From NCBI GenBank assembly GCA_945952105.1, contig CAMFGZ010000006.1, positions 124,001 to 188,000 of the forward strand: 64,000 bases of DNA, in the 5' to 3' direction. A model generated the notes under the pieces. It was not told the DNA's origin. It ran no database searches and worked only from the letters and a program-made list of their open reading frames with translations. Position numbers and translations under genes: made by a program. Positions 36,517-45,483 of the stretch are shown here, in pieces (the stretch's first letter is position 1; each line of letters starts with the position of its first letter). Source of the stretch: an uncultured Rhodospirillaceae bacterium. GTDB taxonomy: Bacteria; Pseudomonadota; Alphaproteobacteria; Reyranellales; Reyranellaceae.

Positions 36517-37290
36517 ATGGCGTCTCCCAAGATCTCGTTGCGCGGCGTCCACAAGGCCTTCGGGCCGAAGAAGGTGCTGCAGGGAATCGAGCTCGACGTC
36601 GCGCCCGGCGAGTCGATGGTCGTCATCGGCGGCTCGGGCACCGGAAAGTCGGTGCTCTTGAAATGCATCCTGGGCCTGATGCGCCCCGACAACGGCTCCA
36701 TCAAGGTCGATGGCGAGGAGACGGCCGACCTTTCCAGTCGCGATCGGGCACGCGTCATGCGCAAGTTCGGCATGCTGTTCCAGGGCGGCGCGCTGTTCGA
36801 CTCGCTGCGCGTCTGGGAGAACGTCGCGTTCGGTCCGATCCAGAGCGACGGCATGGCGCCCGCGCGGGCCCGCGAGGTGGCCATCGCCAAGCTGGGCGCC
36901 GTCGGGCTCAGCCCGGAAATCGGCGATCTCTTCCCCTCCGAACTTTCCGGCGGCATGCAGAAGAGGGTGGCGCTCGCCCGCGCGATCGCCCGCGAACCCG
37001 AGATCATCTTCTTCGACGAGCCGACTACCGGCCTCGATCCGATCATGGCCGACGTCATCAACGACCTGATCGTGAAGTGCGTCAGCGATCTTGGCGCCAC
37101 CGCCGTCTCGATCACCCATGACATGGCCAGCGCCCGCAAGATCGGCCATCGCATCGGCATGCTCTACGAGGGCAAGCTGATCTGGCAGGGGCCCGTTGCC
37201 GACATCGATCGCTCGGGCAATGCCCATGTCGAGCAGTTCATCCACGGCCGGGCCGAGGGCCCGATCCGGATGCAGGTCCGGAAGCTCTAG
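36517..37290 (+). CDS. mlaF: MlaF-family ABC transporter ATPase
   Basis: Energises the MlaE permease. 257 residues with Walker A GGSGTGKSVL, a Q-loop region MLFQGGALFDSLRVWENV, signature LSGGMQKRVALARA, Walker B EIIFFDEPTTGLDP and the switch His in SITHDMASA. The GGALFDSLTVxEN type sequence is characteristic of MlaF rather than general ABC ATPases. It sits between mlaE and radA with only 2 bp before the radA GTG. Confidence 0.95.
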   Translation: MASPKISLRGVHKAFGPKKVLQGIELDVAPGESMVVIGGSGTGKSVLLKCILGLMRPDNGSIKVDGEETADLSSRDRARVMRKFGMLFQGGALFDSLRVWENVAFGPIQSDGMAPARAREVAIAKLGAVGLSPEIGDLFPSELSGGMQKRVALARAIAREPEIIFFDEPTTGLDPIMADVINDLIVKCVSDLGATAVSITHDMASARKIGHRIGMLYEGKLIWQGPVADIDRSGNAHVEQFIHGRAEGPIRMQVRKL

Positions 37291-37292
37291 GC

Positions 37293-38756
37293 GTGGCGCG
37301 CCCGACCAAGCGCTTCGTCTGCCAGTCCTGCGGGGCCGTCACCACCAAATGGAGCGGTCGCTGCGAATCATGCGGTGAGTGGAACACCATCGTCGAGGAG
37401 GCAGCGCCTGCGCCGGGTCCCGCCGGCGGCGGACTGGCGCGCGGCGGCAAGGGCCGGCTCCTCGAATTCACCGGCCTGACCGGTTCGACGCCGCAGCCGC
37501 CCCGCCTGAGGAGCGGCATCAACGAATTCGATCGCGTGTGCGGCAGCGGGCTGGTCGTGGGCCAGGCGCTGCTGATTGGCGGCGATCCCGGCATCGGCAA
37601 GTCGACCCTGCTCCTTCAGATGGCGGCGGCGCTTGCCAAGCAAAACACCGCCTGTGCTTACATCTCGGGCGAAGAAGCGGTCGACCAGGTTCGCCTCCGC
37701 GCCGAGCGACTGGGTCTGGCCGATGCGCCGGTGCAGCTCGTCGCCGCGACCTCGATCAGGGATATCGTGGCCTCGCTGGAACGACCGGACGCCCCCAGGG
37801 TGGCCGTGATCGATTCGATCCAGACGATGTGGCTCGATACGGTCGATTCTACTCCCGGCACCGTCACCCAGGTTCGCGCCTCGGCGCAGGCGCTGGTCGA
37901 ACTCGCCAAGCGACGCGGCATCGCCGTCCTGCTGGTCGGCCACGTCACCAAGGACGGCGCCATTGCCGGTCCCCGCGTGCTCGAGCACATGGTCGACACG
38001 GTCCTCTACTTCGAGGGCGAACGCGGTCATCAATTCCGTATCCTGCGCACGGTGAAGAATCGCTTCGGGCCGACCGACGAGATCGGCGTCTTCGAGATGT
38101 CCGACCGCGGCCTTTCCGACGTCGCCAACCCCTCGGCTCTGTTCCTCGCCGAGCGGCGCGGCCACGTCTCAGGTGCCTGCGTCTTCGCCGGCATCGAGGG
38201 CACCCGCCCGGTCCTGGTCGAAATCCAGGCGCTCGTGAGCCCCTCCTCCCTCGCCACGCCGCGGCGTGCGGTGGTCGGCTGGGATTCGAACCGCCTCGCC
38301 ATGGTCCTCGCCGTCCTCGAGGCCCGGTGCGGCGTGACGGTTGGCGCAAACGACGTCTACCTGAATGTCGCAGGTGGCCTGCGGATCGGCGAACCGGCAG
38401 CCGATCTCGCGGTGGCGGCGGCCGTCATCTCCTCGCTCGCCGACGAGCAGGTCCCAGGCGACATGGTCGTATTCGGCGAAATCGGTCTCGGCGGCGAGGT
38501 CAGGCCGGTCGGGCAGCGCGAGGCCCGCCTGCGTGAGGCGGCCAAGCTTGGCTTCCGAAGCGCGCTCGTTCCTCAGGCCCGCAGCGGGTCGGGACCTTCC
38601 TCTCGTGCACCGGAGGGCATCGCCATTGACGAAATCGAGCATCTATCGGACCTTGTGGCGCGTTTCCAACCGGCCGACCGGCCTTTAAAACGTGGCCGGC
38701 GCGACGGGTCCCGTGAAGGATCTGGGGACCGCCGCCGCGACTACGATCAGGACTAG
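37293..38756 (+). CDS. radA: DNA repair protein RadA
   Basis: Hexameric helicase that promotes branch migration in recombination. 487 residues: N-terminal C4 zinc finger (FVCQSCGAVTTKWSGRCESCGEW), RecA-like core with Walker A GGDPGIGKSTLLLQ, VAVIDSIQTMW, the RadA-specific KNRFGPTDEIGVFEM, and a C-terminal Lon-protease-like domain lacking protease function (LNVAGGLRIGEPAADLAVA). A basic tail RRDGSREGSGDRRRD ends it. Starts with GTG right after mlaF. Confidence 0.96.
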   Translation: MARPTKRFVCQSCGAVTTKWSGRCESCGEWNTIVEEAAPAPGPAGGGLARGGKGRLLEFTGLTGSTPQPPRLRSGINEFDRVCGSGLVVGQALLIGGDPGIGKSTLLLQMAAALAKQNTACAYISGEEAVDQVRLRAERLGLADAPVQLVAATSIRDIVASLERPDAPRVAVIDSIQTMWLDTVDSTPGTVTQVRASAQALVELAKRRGIAVLLVGHVTKDGAIAGPRVLEHMVDTVLYFEGERGHQFRILRTVKNRFGPTDEIGVFEMSDRGLSDVANPSALFLAERRGHVSGACVFAGIEGTRPVLVEIQALVSPSSLATPRRAVVGWDSNRLAMVLAVLEARCGVTVGANDVYLNVAGGLRIGEPAADLAVAAAVISSLADEQVPGDMVVFGEIGLGGEVRPVGQREARLREAAKLGFRSALVPQARSGSGPSSRAPEGIAIDEIEHLSDLVARFQPADRPLKRGRRDGSREGSGDRRRDYDQD

Positions 38757-38769
38757 GGCAACGGGGCCG

Positions 38770-39411
38770 ATGGAACAGCTGGGAATTACCGTTTTCGACG
38801 TGGCCGTCATCGCCATTGCCGTGTTTGGCGCCGTTATCGGCATGTCCACGGGGTTTGCGCATGCGGTCCTCTTCATCGCGTCCTGGATCGGCGCCGGCTG
38901 GGTCGCCTGGCGTTTCTCCGCGGTCGTCCAACCAGAGGTCGAGAAGCTCGTCGGCAGCACGGAACTCGCCTATTTCATCTCCATGCTGGCAGTCTTCGTG
39001 GCCGCCCTGATCGTGCTGATCATGCTCACCAGCGTCCTGACCCGCTCGATCCGCAGCAGCCCGCTGGGCAAGCCCGACAAGATCCTGGGCGCCGGCTTCG
39101 GCGTGCTCTGCGCCTGGGTGGCCATGGGCACGGCGTTCCTGTTCTACGGCTATCTGGGCCCCCGCCAGCTGCCGCCCGCGGTCGAGGGCGCGGCAAGTTT
39201 TCCCATGATCCGGGAGATGGCGACCTTCGTCGAACCGCAGCTTCCCACCGGATTCCGGACACGACTCCAGCGGCCGGGCATGGAAAGCGGCGTCATCCAG
39301 CCTTCGAATCGGGCCGCGACCGCTCCCCCGGCCCCGTCAGCCCCCGCCGCGCCGTCCAACGCGGCGCCGACCTCCTCGCCACCCGCCGGCGAAACCAAAC
39401 CGCCGCAGTGA
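38770..39411 (+). CDS. CvpA family membrane protein
   Basis: 213 residues, four predicted transmembrane helices in the first 140, followed by a Pro/Ala-rich C-terminal tail. N-terminal ITVFDVAVIAIAVFGAVIGMSTGF is typical of CvpA, named for colicin V production but with a general envelope role. The ATG at 38770 removes 26 non-family residues. It is directly upstream of purF, the same order as in E. coli. Confidence 0.9.
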   Translation: MEQLGITVFDVAVIAIAVFGAVIGMSTGFAHAVLFIASWIGAGWVAWRFSAVVQPEVEKLVGSTELAYFISMLAVFVAALIVLIMLTSVLTRSIRSSPLGKPDKILGAGFGVLCAWVAMGTAFLFYGYLGPRQLPPAVEGAASFPMIREMATFVEPQLPTGFRTRLQRPGMESGVIQPSNRAATAPPAPSAPAAPSNAAPTSSPPAGETKPPQ

Positions 39412-39457
39412 GTTATCCTTGATAGCGTCGGGGCGACACCCCAGCTATAACCCCGCC

Positions 39458-40921
39458 GTGCAAAGCACCCCGAAACGCTCCGACGACGCCGACCTCGACA
39501 AGTTTCACGAGGAATGTGCGTTGTTCGGCATCTACGGGACGGCGGACGCCGCCGCTCACAGCGCGCTGGGTCTGCATGCCCTGCAGCATCGTGGCCAGGA
39601 AGCTTCCGGCATCGTCACCTTCGACGGCCGCCATTTCCACAACCACCGCGCCGCCGGCCTGGTCGGAGATATCTTCGGCACCCAGGCCGTCATGGAAAAG
39701 CTGGTCGGTTATTCCGCGATTGGCCACAACCGCTACGCCACCACGGGCGGATCCTCGGATCGCAACATCCAGCCCATCTTCGCCGATTTCGACTTTGGCG
39801 GCCTGGCGCTGGCGCACAACGGCAACCTGACCAACGCCTACCTGCTGCGCAAGGAGCTGGTCCGGATCGGCTGCCTGTTCCAGTCGACCACCGACACCGA
39901 GGTCATCAACCACCTGATCGCGCGCTCCAACTATTCGACCGTGGTCGACCGGCTGATCGACGCGCTCGGCCGGGTGAAGGGCGCCTACTCGCTCCTGCTG
40001 CTGACCAATGAGGCGCTGATCGGCGTCCGCGACCCGATGGGCGTGCGCCCGCTGGTAATCGGCCGGCTGGACGATGCCTGGATCCTGACCTCCGAGAGCT
40101 GCGCGCTCGACATCATCGGCGCCCGTTTCGTCCGCGACGTGGAGCCGGGCGAGATCGTCATCGCCGACGGTAACGGACTTCGTTCGATCAAGCCGTTTGC
40201 CAAGCAGAAGCGCCGCTTCTGCGTGTTCGAGCACATCTACTTCGCCCGACCCGATTCGAAGGTCGAGGGCATCGGCGTCTACGATGCGCGCAAGCACATC
40301 GGCAGGGAACTCGCCAAGGAAAGCCCGGTCCCGGCCGATGTCGTCGTCCCGGTGCCGGATTCCGGCGTGCCGGCCGCGATCGGCTATGCCGCCCAGTCGG
40401 GCCTGCCGTTCGAACTCGGCATCATCCGCAACCACTATGTCGGCCGCACCTTCATCGAGCCGGCGGACCACATTCGCCATCTCGGCGTGCGCCTGAAGCA
40501 CAATGCCAACCGCGCTCACATCGAAGGCAAGCGCGTGATCCTGGTCGACGATTCGATCGTCCGTGGCACGACCTCGATGAAGATCGTCGAGATGGTGCGC
40601 AACGCCGGCGCCAAGGAAGTGCACATGCGCATCGCGGCACCGCCGACCACCGATCCCTGCTTCTACGGTATCGACACCCCGGACAAGGACAAGCTGCTGG
40701 CCTCGCGCTACGACGTGGCCGGCATGGCGAAGTTCATCGGCGTCGATTCGCTGGCCTTCGTCTCGATCGACGGCCTCTATCGCGCCATGGGATTGCCCGG
40801 TCGCGACGCCGCCTCCCCCGCTTTCTGTGACGCCTGCTTCACCGGCGACTACCCGATCGAACTCGACGACGTACTGGGCGTCGAGGATCGTCAACTCTCC
40901 CTTCTCGTCGAATCGGCCTGA
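39458..40921 (+). CDS. purF: Amidophosphoribosyltransferase
   Basis: First committed enzyme of purine synthesis, using glutamine and PRPP. About 487 residues: a short pro-segment, then nucleophile Cys in HEECALFGIYG, glutaminase domain with HNRYATTG and LAHNGNLTN, and PRPP-binding VILVDDSIVRGTTS in the second domain. IRNHYVGRTFI is also conserved. I chose the GTG at 39458; a TTG at 39419 would add 13 residues, and neither has a good Shine-Dalgarno. Two Cys near the C-terminus (FCDACFTGDYP) are usual. Confidence 0.95.
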   Translation: MQSTPKRSDDADLDKFHEECALFGIYGTADAAAHSALGLHALQHRGQEASGIVTFDGRHFHNHRAAGLVGDIFGTQAVMEKLVGYSAIGHNRYATTGGSSDRNIQPIFADFDFGGLALAHNGNLTNAYLLRKELVRIGCLFQSTTDTEVINHLIARSNYSTVVDRLIDALGRVKGAYSLLLLTNEALIGVRDPMGVRPLVIGRLDDAWILTSESCALDIIGARFVRDVEPGEIVIADGNGLRSIKPFAKQKRRFCVFEHIYFARPDSKVEGIGVYDARKHIGRELAKESPVPADVVVPVPDSGVPAAIGYAAQSGLPFELGIIRNHYVGRTFIEPADHIRHLGVRLKHNANRAHIEGKRVILVDDSIVRGTTSMKIVEMVRNAGAKEVHMRIAAPPTTDPCFYGIDTPDKDKLLASRYDVAGMAKFIGVDSLAFVSIDGLYRAMGLPGRDAASPAFCDACFTGDYPIELDDVLGVEDRQLSLLVESA

Positions 40922-40931
40922 GGCTTCCGCC

Positions 40932-41681
40932 ATGCCCGCAGACACCGCCGGCCGTCTTGCCGGACGCGTCGCGCTGATCACCGGCGCGTCGCGCGGTCTC
41001 GGCGCCGCCACCGCGCTGGCCTACGCCGCCGAAGGTGCACATTGCATACTGGTCGCGCGCACCGTGGGCGGGCTCGAAGAAGTCGACGACCGGATCAAGG
41101 CCGTGGGCGGGTCCGCCACCCTGGTGCCGCTCGACGTCACCGACGGCCCCGGGATCGACCGGCTGGGTCTCGCGCTCTACGAGCGCTTCGGCCGCCTCGA
41201 CATCCTGCTGGGCAACGCGGGCGTCCTCGGCACGCTCTCGCCCATGGGTCATTTCGAACCGAAGACCTTCGAGCAGGTCATGGCGGTGAACGTCACGGCC
41301 AACTGGCGCTTCATCCGGTCGATGGATCCGCTGCTGCGCCGCTCCGACGCTGGCCGGGCCATCTTCGTCACCTCGGGCGTGTCCCGGCGCATCCTGCCAT
41401 ATTGGGGTGCCTACGCCGCCAGCAAGGCGGCGCTCGACATGATGGTCGGCGTCTATGCCGCCGAAGTCGCGCACACGCCGTTGAAGGTCAATCTCTTCAA
41501 TCCCGGCCCGACCCGCACCTTCATGCGCCGCGAGGCCTTTCCGGGCGAGGACGAAGCGCTGCAGATCCCGCCCGAGGCGCATGCTGAATCGCTGATCCAG
41601 CTCGCGCTGCCGACCTGCACGATGAACGGCGAATGGATCGCCGGCGACGAAGCGGTGCGGCAGCGCTCCAGCGTCAACTGA
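40932..41681 (+). CDS. Short-chain dehydrogenase/reductase
   Basis: 249 residues with TGASRGLG (17-24), NAGV, catalytic Ser148, Tyr161 and Lys165 (VTSGVS, YAASKAAL). NAD(P)(H)-dependent alcohol/ketone oxidoreductase; the substrate is not clear. It lies 10 bp after purF and is probably co-transcribed with it, a pairing common in alphaproteobacteria. Converges on the molybdenum hydroxylase operon. Confidence 0.93.
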   Translation: MPADTAGRLAGRVALITGASRGLGAATALAYAAEGAHCILVARTVGGLEEVDDRIKAVGGSATLVPLDVTDGPGIDRLGLALYERFGRLDILLGNAGVLGTLSPMGHFEPKTFEQVMAVNVTANWRFIRSMDPLLRRSDAGRAIFVTSGVSRRILPYWGAYAASKAALDMMVGVYAAEVAHTPLKVNLFNPGPTRTFMRREAFPGEDEALQIPPEAHAESLIQLALPTCTMNGEWIAGDEAVRQRSSVN

Positions 41682-41703
41682 AACGCCACCGCATCTCCCG
41701 TCC

Positions 41704-43989
41704 CTAGTCGGCAGCCATGTCCATCGTCGCCAGGATCTTCGGCGGCGACATGGGCAGGCTGTAGAACCGGCGGCCGAGCGCGGCGTGGACCGCGTTCGAC
41801 ACGGCGGCCAGAGGCGGCACCAGCGGCACCTCGCCTACGCCGCGCACGCCCTGCGGATGCTTCGGGTTCGGGATTTCCAGGATCACCGAATCGAGCATCG
41901 GCAGGTCGGAGCTGACCGGCATGCGGTAGTCGAGGAAGCTCGGATTATCGAGCTTGCCGTCCTTGTTGAAGATGTACTCCTCGCTCAGCGCCCAGCCGAT
42001 GCCCTGGGCGGCCCCGCCCTGGATCTGGCCCTCGACGTAGCTGGGATGGATGGCGCGGCCGACATCCTGGAAGGCCGTGTAGCGCAGCACGCGGACGATG
42101 CCGAGATCGGGATCGACCTCGACGTCGCAGATATGCGTGGCGAAGCCGCCCTCGGCGCCCGTCGTGTTGAGCTGCTGGCCGGCCCCGATGGGCCCGCCCG
42201 TGGCGCTGGCCTGGGCCGCGATCTGGCCGAGGCTAAGCGGCTCGAACTTGCCGGCATTGTCGCCGGCCGGACGTGCCTCGCCATTCTCCCAGACGACCGC
42301 GTCGGGATCGATCTTCCAGATCTTGGCGGCGCGCTCGCGGAGCTGGGTGATGACCCGCTCCGTCGAATGCGTGACGACCATCGCCGAGGCATAGGTCACG
42401 CGGCTGCCGCCGGTCAGGTTGCTGAAGCCGATGACGCTGGTGTCGCCGATCAGCACCGAGACCTTCTTGTAGTCGATGCCCAGAATCTCGGCGGTGATGT
42501 TGGCCGTGGAGGCGCGCGAGCCGCCGATGTCGGGATGGCCGGTGATCACGACGACCGTTCCGTCCTCGTTGATGTTCACCTGCGCGCTCGACTCGCCGCC
42601 GGCATTGAACCAGAAGCCGGAGGCCACGCCGCGACCATACAACATGCCTTTCTTCGACTTGGGCAGCGGCGTCGTGTAGTGCGCGTGCTTCTTGGCCTCC
42701 TCGATCGTCTCGACGAAGCCGATACGCGGATAGACCGGGCCGTGCGCGGCCTTGGTGCCCTGCTTGGCCGCGTTCTTCAGACGGAAATCCAGCGGATCCA
42801 TCTTCAGCACCTCGGCCATCTCGTCCATGACGCACTCGACGCCGTAGGCGCCGATCGGCGCGCCTGGCGCGCGATAGGCCGCGACCTTCGAGCGGTTGGA
42901 CACCACGTCGAAGCCCAGCGAGTGGACATTCGGTATGTCGTAGGGCGCGAAGGCACAGCCCGCCGCGCCGCGGATGGGCGAACCGGGCAGCGCGCCGGCC
43001 TGCAGGCAGAAAGTGCCCTGCGCGGCCACCAGCTTGCCGTCCCTGGTCGCACCCAGCTTGACCTTGCTGTAGGAGCCCGACGTTGGCCCGGAGGCGTGGA
43101 ACACCTCGCCGCGTGTCATCGTCATCTTCACCGGGCGGCCGGACTTCTTGGCCAGGATCAGCGCCAGCGGCTCGAGGTAGATGATGGTCTTGCCGCCAAA
43201 GCCGCCACCGATCTCGGCGGGGATGGCACGGATGTCGTTCTGCGGCAGGCCCGTCAGGTAGGCGCACATGGCGCGGACCATGAACTGGCCCTGGCTCGAA
43301 CTCCAGATCGTGGCCTTGCCGTCCGAGACGCTGACCAGGCAGGCATGCGGCTCGATATACCCCTGGTGCACCGGCTGGGTGCGGAAGCTGCGCTCGATGA
43401 CGACATCGGCCTTGGCGAAGCCCTCGCCGATATCACCGAGCTTGTGCTCCAGCGTGCCGGCGATGTTCGAGGGCTTGTCCTTGAACTCGATGAAGTCGTG
43501 CAGGATCGGCGCGTCGGGCTTCATCGCCTCCTCGACGTCGATCACGAACGGCAGCACCTCGTACTCGACCTCGATCAGCTTGCAGGCTTCAGCCGCGATC
43601 TTCTCGGTGGTCGCCGCGACCGCTGCCACCGGATGACCGGCGAACAGCGCCTTCTCGCGCGCCATGACGTTGCGGCACATCCAGCGCATGTCCTGGATGC
43701 CGAGCATGACGGACTTATCGAGCGGAAAGTTCACGATGTCCTTGGCCGTCATCACGGCCTTCACGCCGGGATGGGCCTCGGCCTTGCTGGTATCGATCGA
43801 CTTGATACGCGCATGCGGATGCGGGCTGCGCAGCACCTTGCCCCAGATCATGCCGGGCATGGTCGTGTCGGCGGCGTAGGCGGCACGGCCCGTCACCTTG
43901 TCGGCGCCGTCGGGGCGGATCGTGCGCTTGCCGATCCACTTGTTGTCGTTGGCGGTATCGGGGGTCTTGCTGCTCCCAGTCGTGCTCAT
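41704..43989 (-). CDS. Molybdenum hydroxylase large (molybdopterin-binding) subunit
   Basis: Catalytic subunit of a xanthine dehydrogenase/CO dehydrogenase-family enzyme, 761 residues. Cofactor-binding blocks include EPHACLVS, GGGFGGKTIIYLEP, AAYRAPGAPIGAYGVECVMDE and the catalytic Glu in GVRGVGEVPLVPP. The CO dehydrogenase-specific AYxCSFR loop is absent, AYRAPGAP replacing it, so this is not a form I CO dehydrogenase. It starts by overlapping the iron-sulfur subunit gene by 4 bp (ATGA). Hydroxylation of an aromatic or N-heterocyclic compound is likely, but the substrate is unknown. Confidence 0.93.
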   Translation of the reverse strand: MSTTGSSKTPDTANDNKWIGKRTIRPDGADKVTGRAAYAADTTMPGMIWGKVLRSPHPHARIKSIDTSKAEAHPGVKAVMTAKDIVNFPLDKSVMLGIQDMRWMCRNVMAREKALFAGHPVAAVAATTEKIAAEACKLIEVEYEVLPFVIDVEEAMKPDAPILHDFIEFKDKPSNIAGTLEHKLGDIGEGFAKADVVIERSFRTQPVHQGYIEPHACLVSVSDGKATIWSSSQGQFMVRAMCAYLTGLPQNDIRAIPAEIGGGFGGKTIIYLEPLALILAKKSGRPVKMTMTRGEVFHASGPTSGSYSKVKLGATRDGKLVAAQGTFCLQAGALPGSPIRGAAGCAFAPYDIPNVHSLGFDVVSNRSKVAAYRAPGAPIGAYGVECVMDEMAEVLKMDPLDFRLKNAAKQGTKAAHGPVYPRIGFVETIEEAKKHAHYTTPLPKSKKGMLYGRGVASGFWFNAGGESSAQVNINEDGTVVVITGHPDIGGSRASTANITAEILGIDYKKVSVLIGDTSVIGFSNLTGGSRVTYASAMVVTHSTERVITQLRERAAKIWKIDPDAVVWENGEARPAGDNAGKFEPLSLGQIAAQASATGGPIGAGQQLNTTGAEGGFATHICDVEVDPDLGIVRVLRYTAFQDVGRAIHPSYVEGQIQGGAAQGIGWALSEEYIFNKDGKLDNPSFLDYRMPVSSDLPMLDSVILEIPNPKHPQGVRGVGEVPLVPPLAAVSNAVHAALGRRFYSLPMSPPKILATMDMAAD

Positions 43990-44462
43990 CGGGCGGCCCT
44001 CATGTCGGCGGCGGTGTCCATCACGGCGCGGATGATCTTGTCGTAGCCCGTGCAGCGGCACAGGTTGCCGGCCAGCCAGAAGCGGACTTCGTGCTCGGTC
44101 GGATCGGGATTGCGCTCGAGCAATGCCTTTGCGGCCATCAGGACGCCCGGCGTGCAGATGCCGCACTGGAGGGCCGCCGATTCCAGGAACTTCTGCTGCA
44201 GCGGATGCAGTTCCTCGCCGGCCATGCCCTCGATGGTACCGATCTTCTGGCCCTCGGCCTCGGCCGCGAGCATCAGGCAGGAGCAGACGATGCGGCCGTT
44301 CAGGGTGATGGTGCAGGCGCCGCAGTCGCCGGTACCGCAGCCTTCCTTGGCGCCGGTCAGGCCGAGCGGTCCGCGCAGGACATCGAGCATGCTCTGCTCG
44401 GCGTCGCAGAGGAATTCCTGCGGCTCGCCGTTGATCGTGGTGGAGACGTGGAGCTTCGCCAT
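43986..44462 (-). CDS. Molybdenum hydroxylase small (2Fe-2S) subunit
   Basis: 158 residues with two 2Fe-2S clusters: plant-ferredoxin type CGTGDCGACT plus SCLMLA, and the helical domain QCGICTPGVLM with NLCRCTGY. Electron relay between the molybdopterin and FAD subunits. ATG at 44462, 4 bp after the FAD subunit stop. The frame continues upstream a few codons into the previous gene but without family similarity. Confidence 0.96.
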   Translation of the reverse strand: MAKLHVSTTINGEPQEFLCDAEQSMLDVLRGPLGLTGAKEGCGTGDCGACTITLNGRIVCSCLMLAAEAEGQKIGTIEGMAGEELHPLQQKFLESAALQCGICTPGVLMAAKALLERNPDPTEHEVRFWLAGNLCRCTGYDKIIRAVMDTAADMRAAR

Positions 44463-44466
44463 GGTC

Positions 44467-45333
44467 CTACTTTCCTCCCGCGCGTTCGGCGGCAATGAGT
44501 GCGGTGCGCTTCAGCAGGACGCCGGCCACCTTGGTGCGATAAGCGATGGTGCCGCGCTTGTCGTCGATGGGACGGCAGGCGGCGCTGCAGGCCGCGGCGG
44601 CCTTGGCCAGCGCGGTGTCGTCGAGTTTGGATCCGACGAGGGCCCTGGCGGCCTCCTCGACCAGCAGAACCGTCGGGGCGACGGCGCCGAGACCGACGCG
44701 CGCGGCGGTGCAGGTCCCCTTGTCCATCGTCAGGCTGACGGCGCACCCGACGACGGCGATGTCCATCTCGGTGCGCGGGATCATGCGCAGGTAGGCGTCG
44801 CTCGATCCCTTGGCCCGCGGCGGCAGGTTGAAGCAAACGACGATCTCGCCGGCCTCGAGATTGAGGCGGCCCGGACCCTTCGGCACCTTCTCGACGGCAA
44901 GCTCGCGGCGGCCATTCGGCCCCTGGATGGTGACGGTCGCGCCCGCCGCGACCATGGCCGGCACGCTGTCGCCGGCCGGCGAGCCGTTGCACAGGTTACC
45001 ACCCGGCGTGGCGCGGCCCTGCACCTGGGTGGAGCCGATCAGGTTGGCGGCCTCGACGACGCCCGGCCAGACCTTGCTGAGTTTCGGATGCTCGCGCAGC
45101 ACCATGCCGGAGACCGCGGCGCCGACCCGGAAGCCCCCGTCCTTGGTTTCGTCGATCGAGGTCATCTCGCCGATCTTCTTGATGTCGATGATCGTGCCCG
45201 GCGAGACGATGCCGGTGCGCATCTGGACCAGGAGGTCGGTGCCGCCGGCCAGGATCCGGCCCGAGCCCGCCGCCGCTGAGAACGCGCGAATCGCTTCGTC
45301 CAGCGTCTTCGGCGCTACGTATTGGACATCCAT
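44467..45333 (-). CDS. Molybdenum hydroxylase medium (FAD-binding) subunit
   Basis: 288 residues. FAD motifs ILAGGTDLLVQMRTG and TPGGNLCNGSPAGDSVPA are clear, followed by the C-terminal CO dehydrogenase flavoprotein-like domain. First gene of the medium-small-large operon. The 150-bp gap upstream to der shows no promoter I trust. Together with the next two genes it makes a complete heterotrimer. Confidence 0.95.
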   Translation of the reverse strand: MDVQYVAPKTLDEAIRAFSAAAGSGRILAGGTDLLVQMRTGIVSPGTIIDIKKIGEMTSIDETKDGGFRVGAAVSGMVLREHPKLSKVWPGVVEAANLIGSTQVQGRATPGGNLCNGSPAGDSVPAMVAAGATVTIQGPNGRRELAVEKVPKGPGRLNLEAGEIVVCFNLPPRAKGSSDAYLRMIPRTEMDIAVVGCAVSLTMDKGTCTAARVGLGAVAPTVLLVEEAARALVGSKLDDTALAKAAAACSAACRPIDDKRGTIAYRTKVAGVLLKRTALIAAERAGGK

Positions 45334-45483
45334 TGCTTACCCTTTCATCCCGACGGCGGCTGCGATGCAGCTCGTTATTTCAGCTTTGTTGGAAACAAGC
45401 CTAGGGCAGCAGGTCGGTCGCGGGCAAGGCGCGTCTCCGCCGTCGGCCGCCATGCGGGCCGATCGGCAGCCTGACGGGCCAGC

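Noticed and set aside
41704-45333. Form I carbon monoxide dehydrogenase (coxMSL)
   Set aside because: The large subunit has AYRAPGAP in place of the AYxCSFR loop that marks CO-oxidising enzymes.
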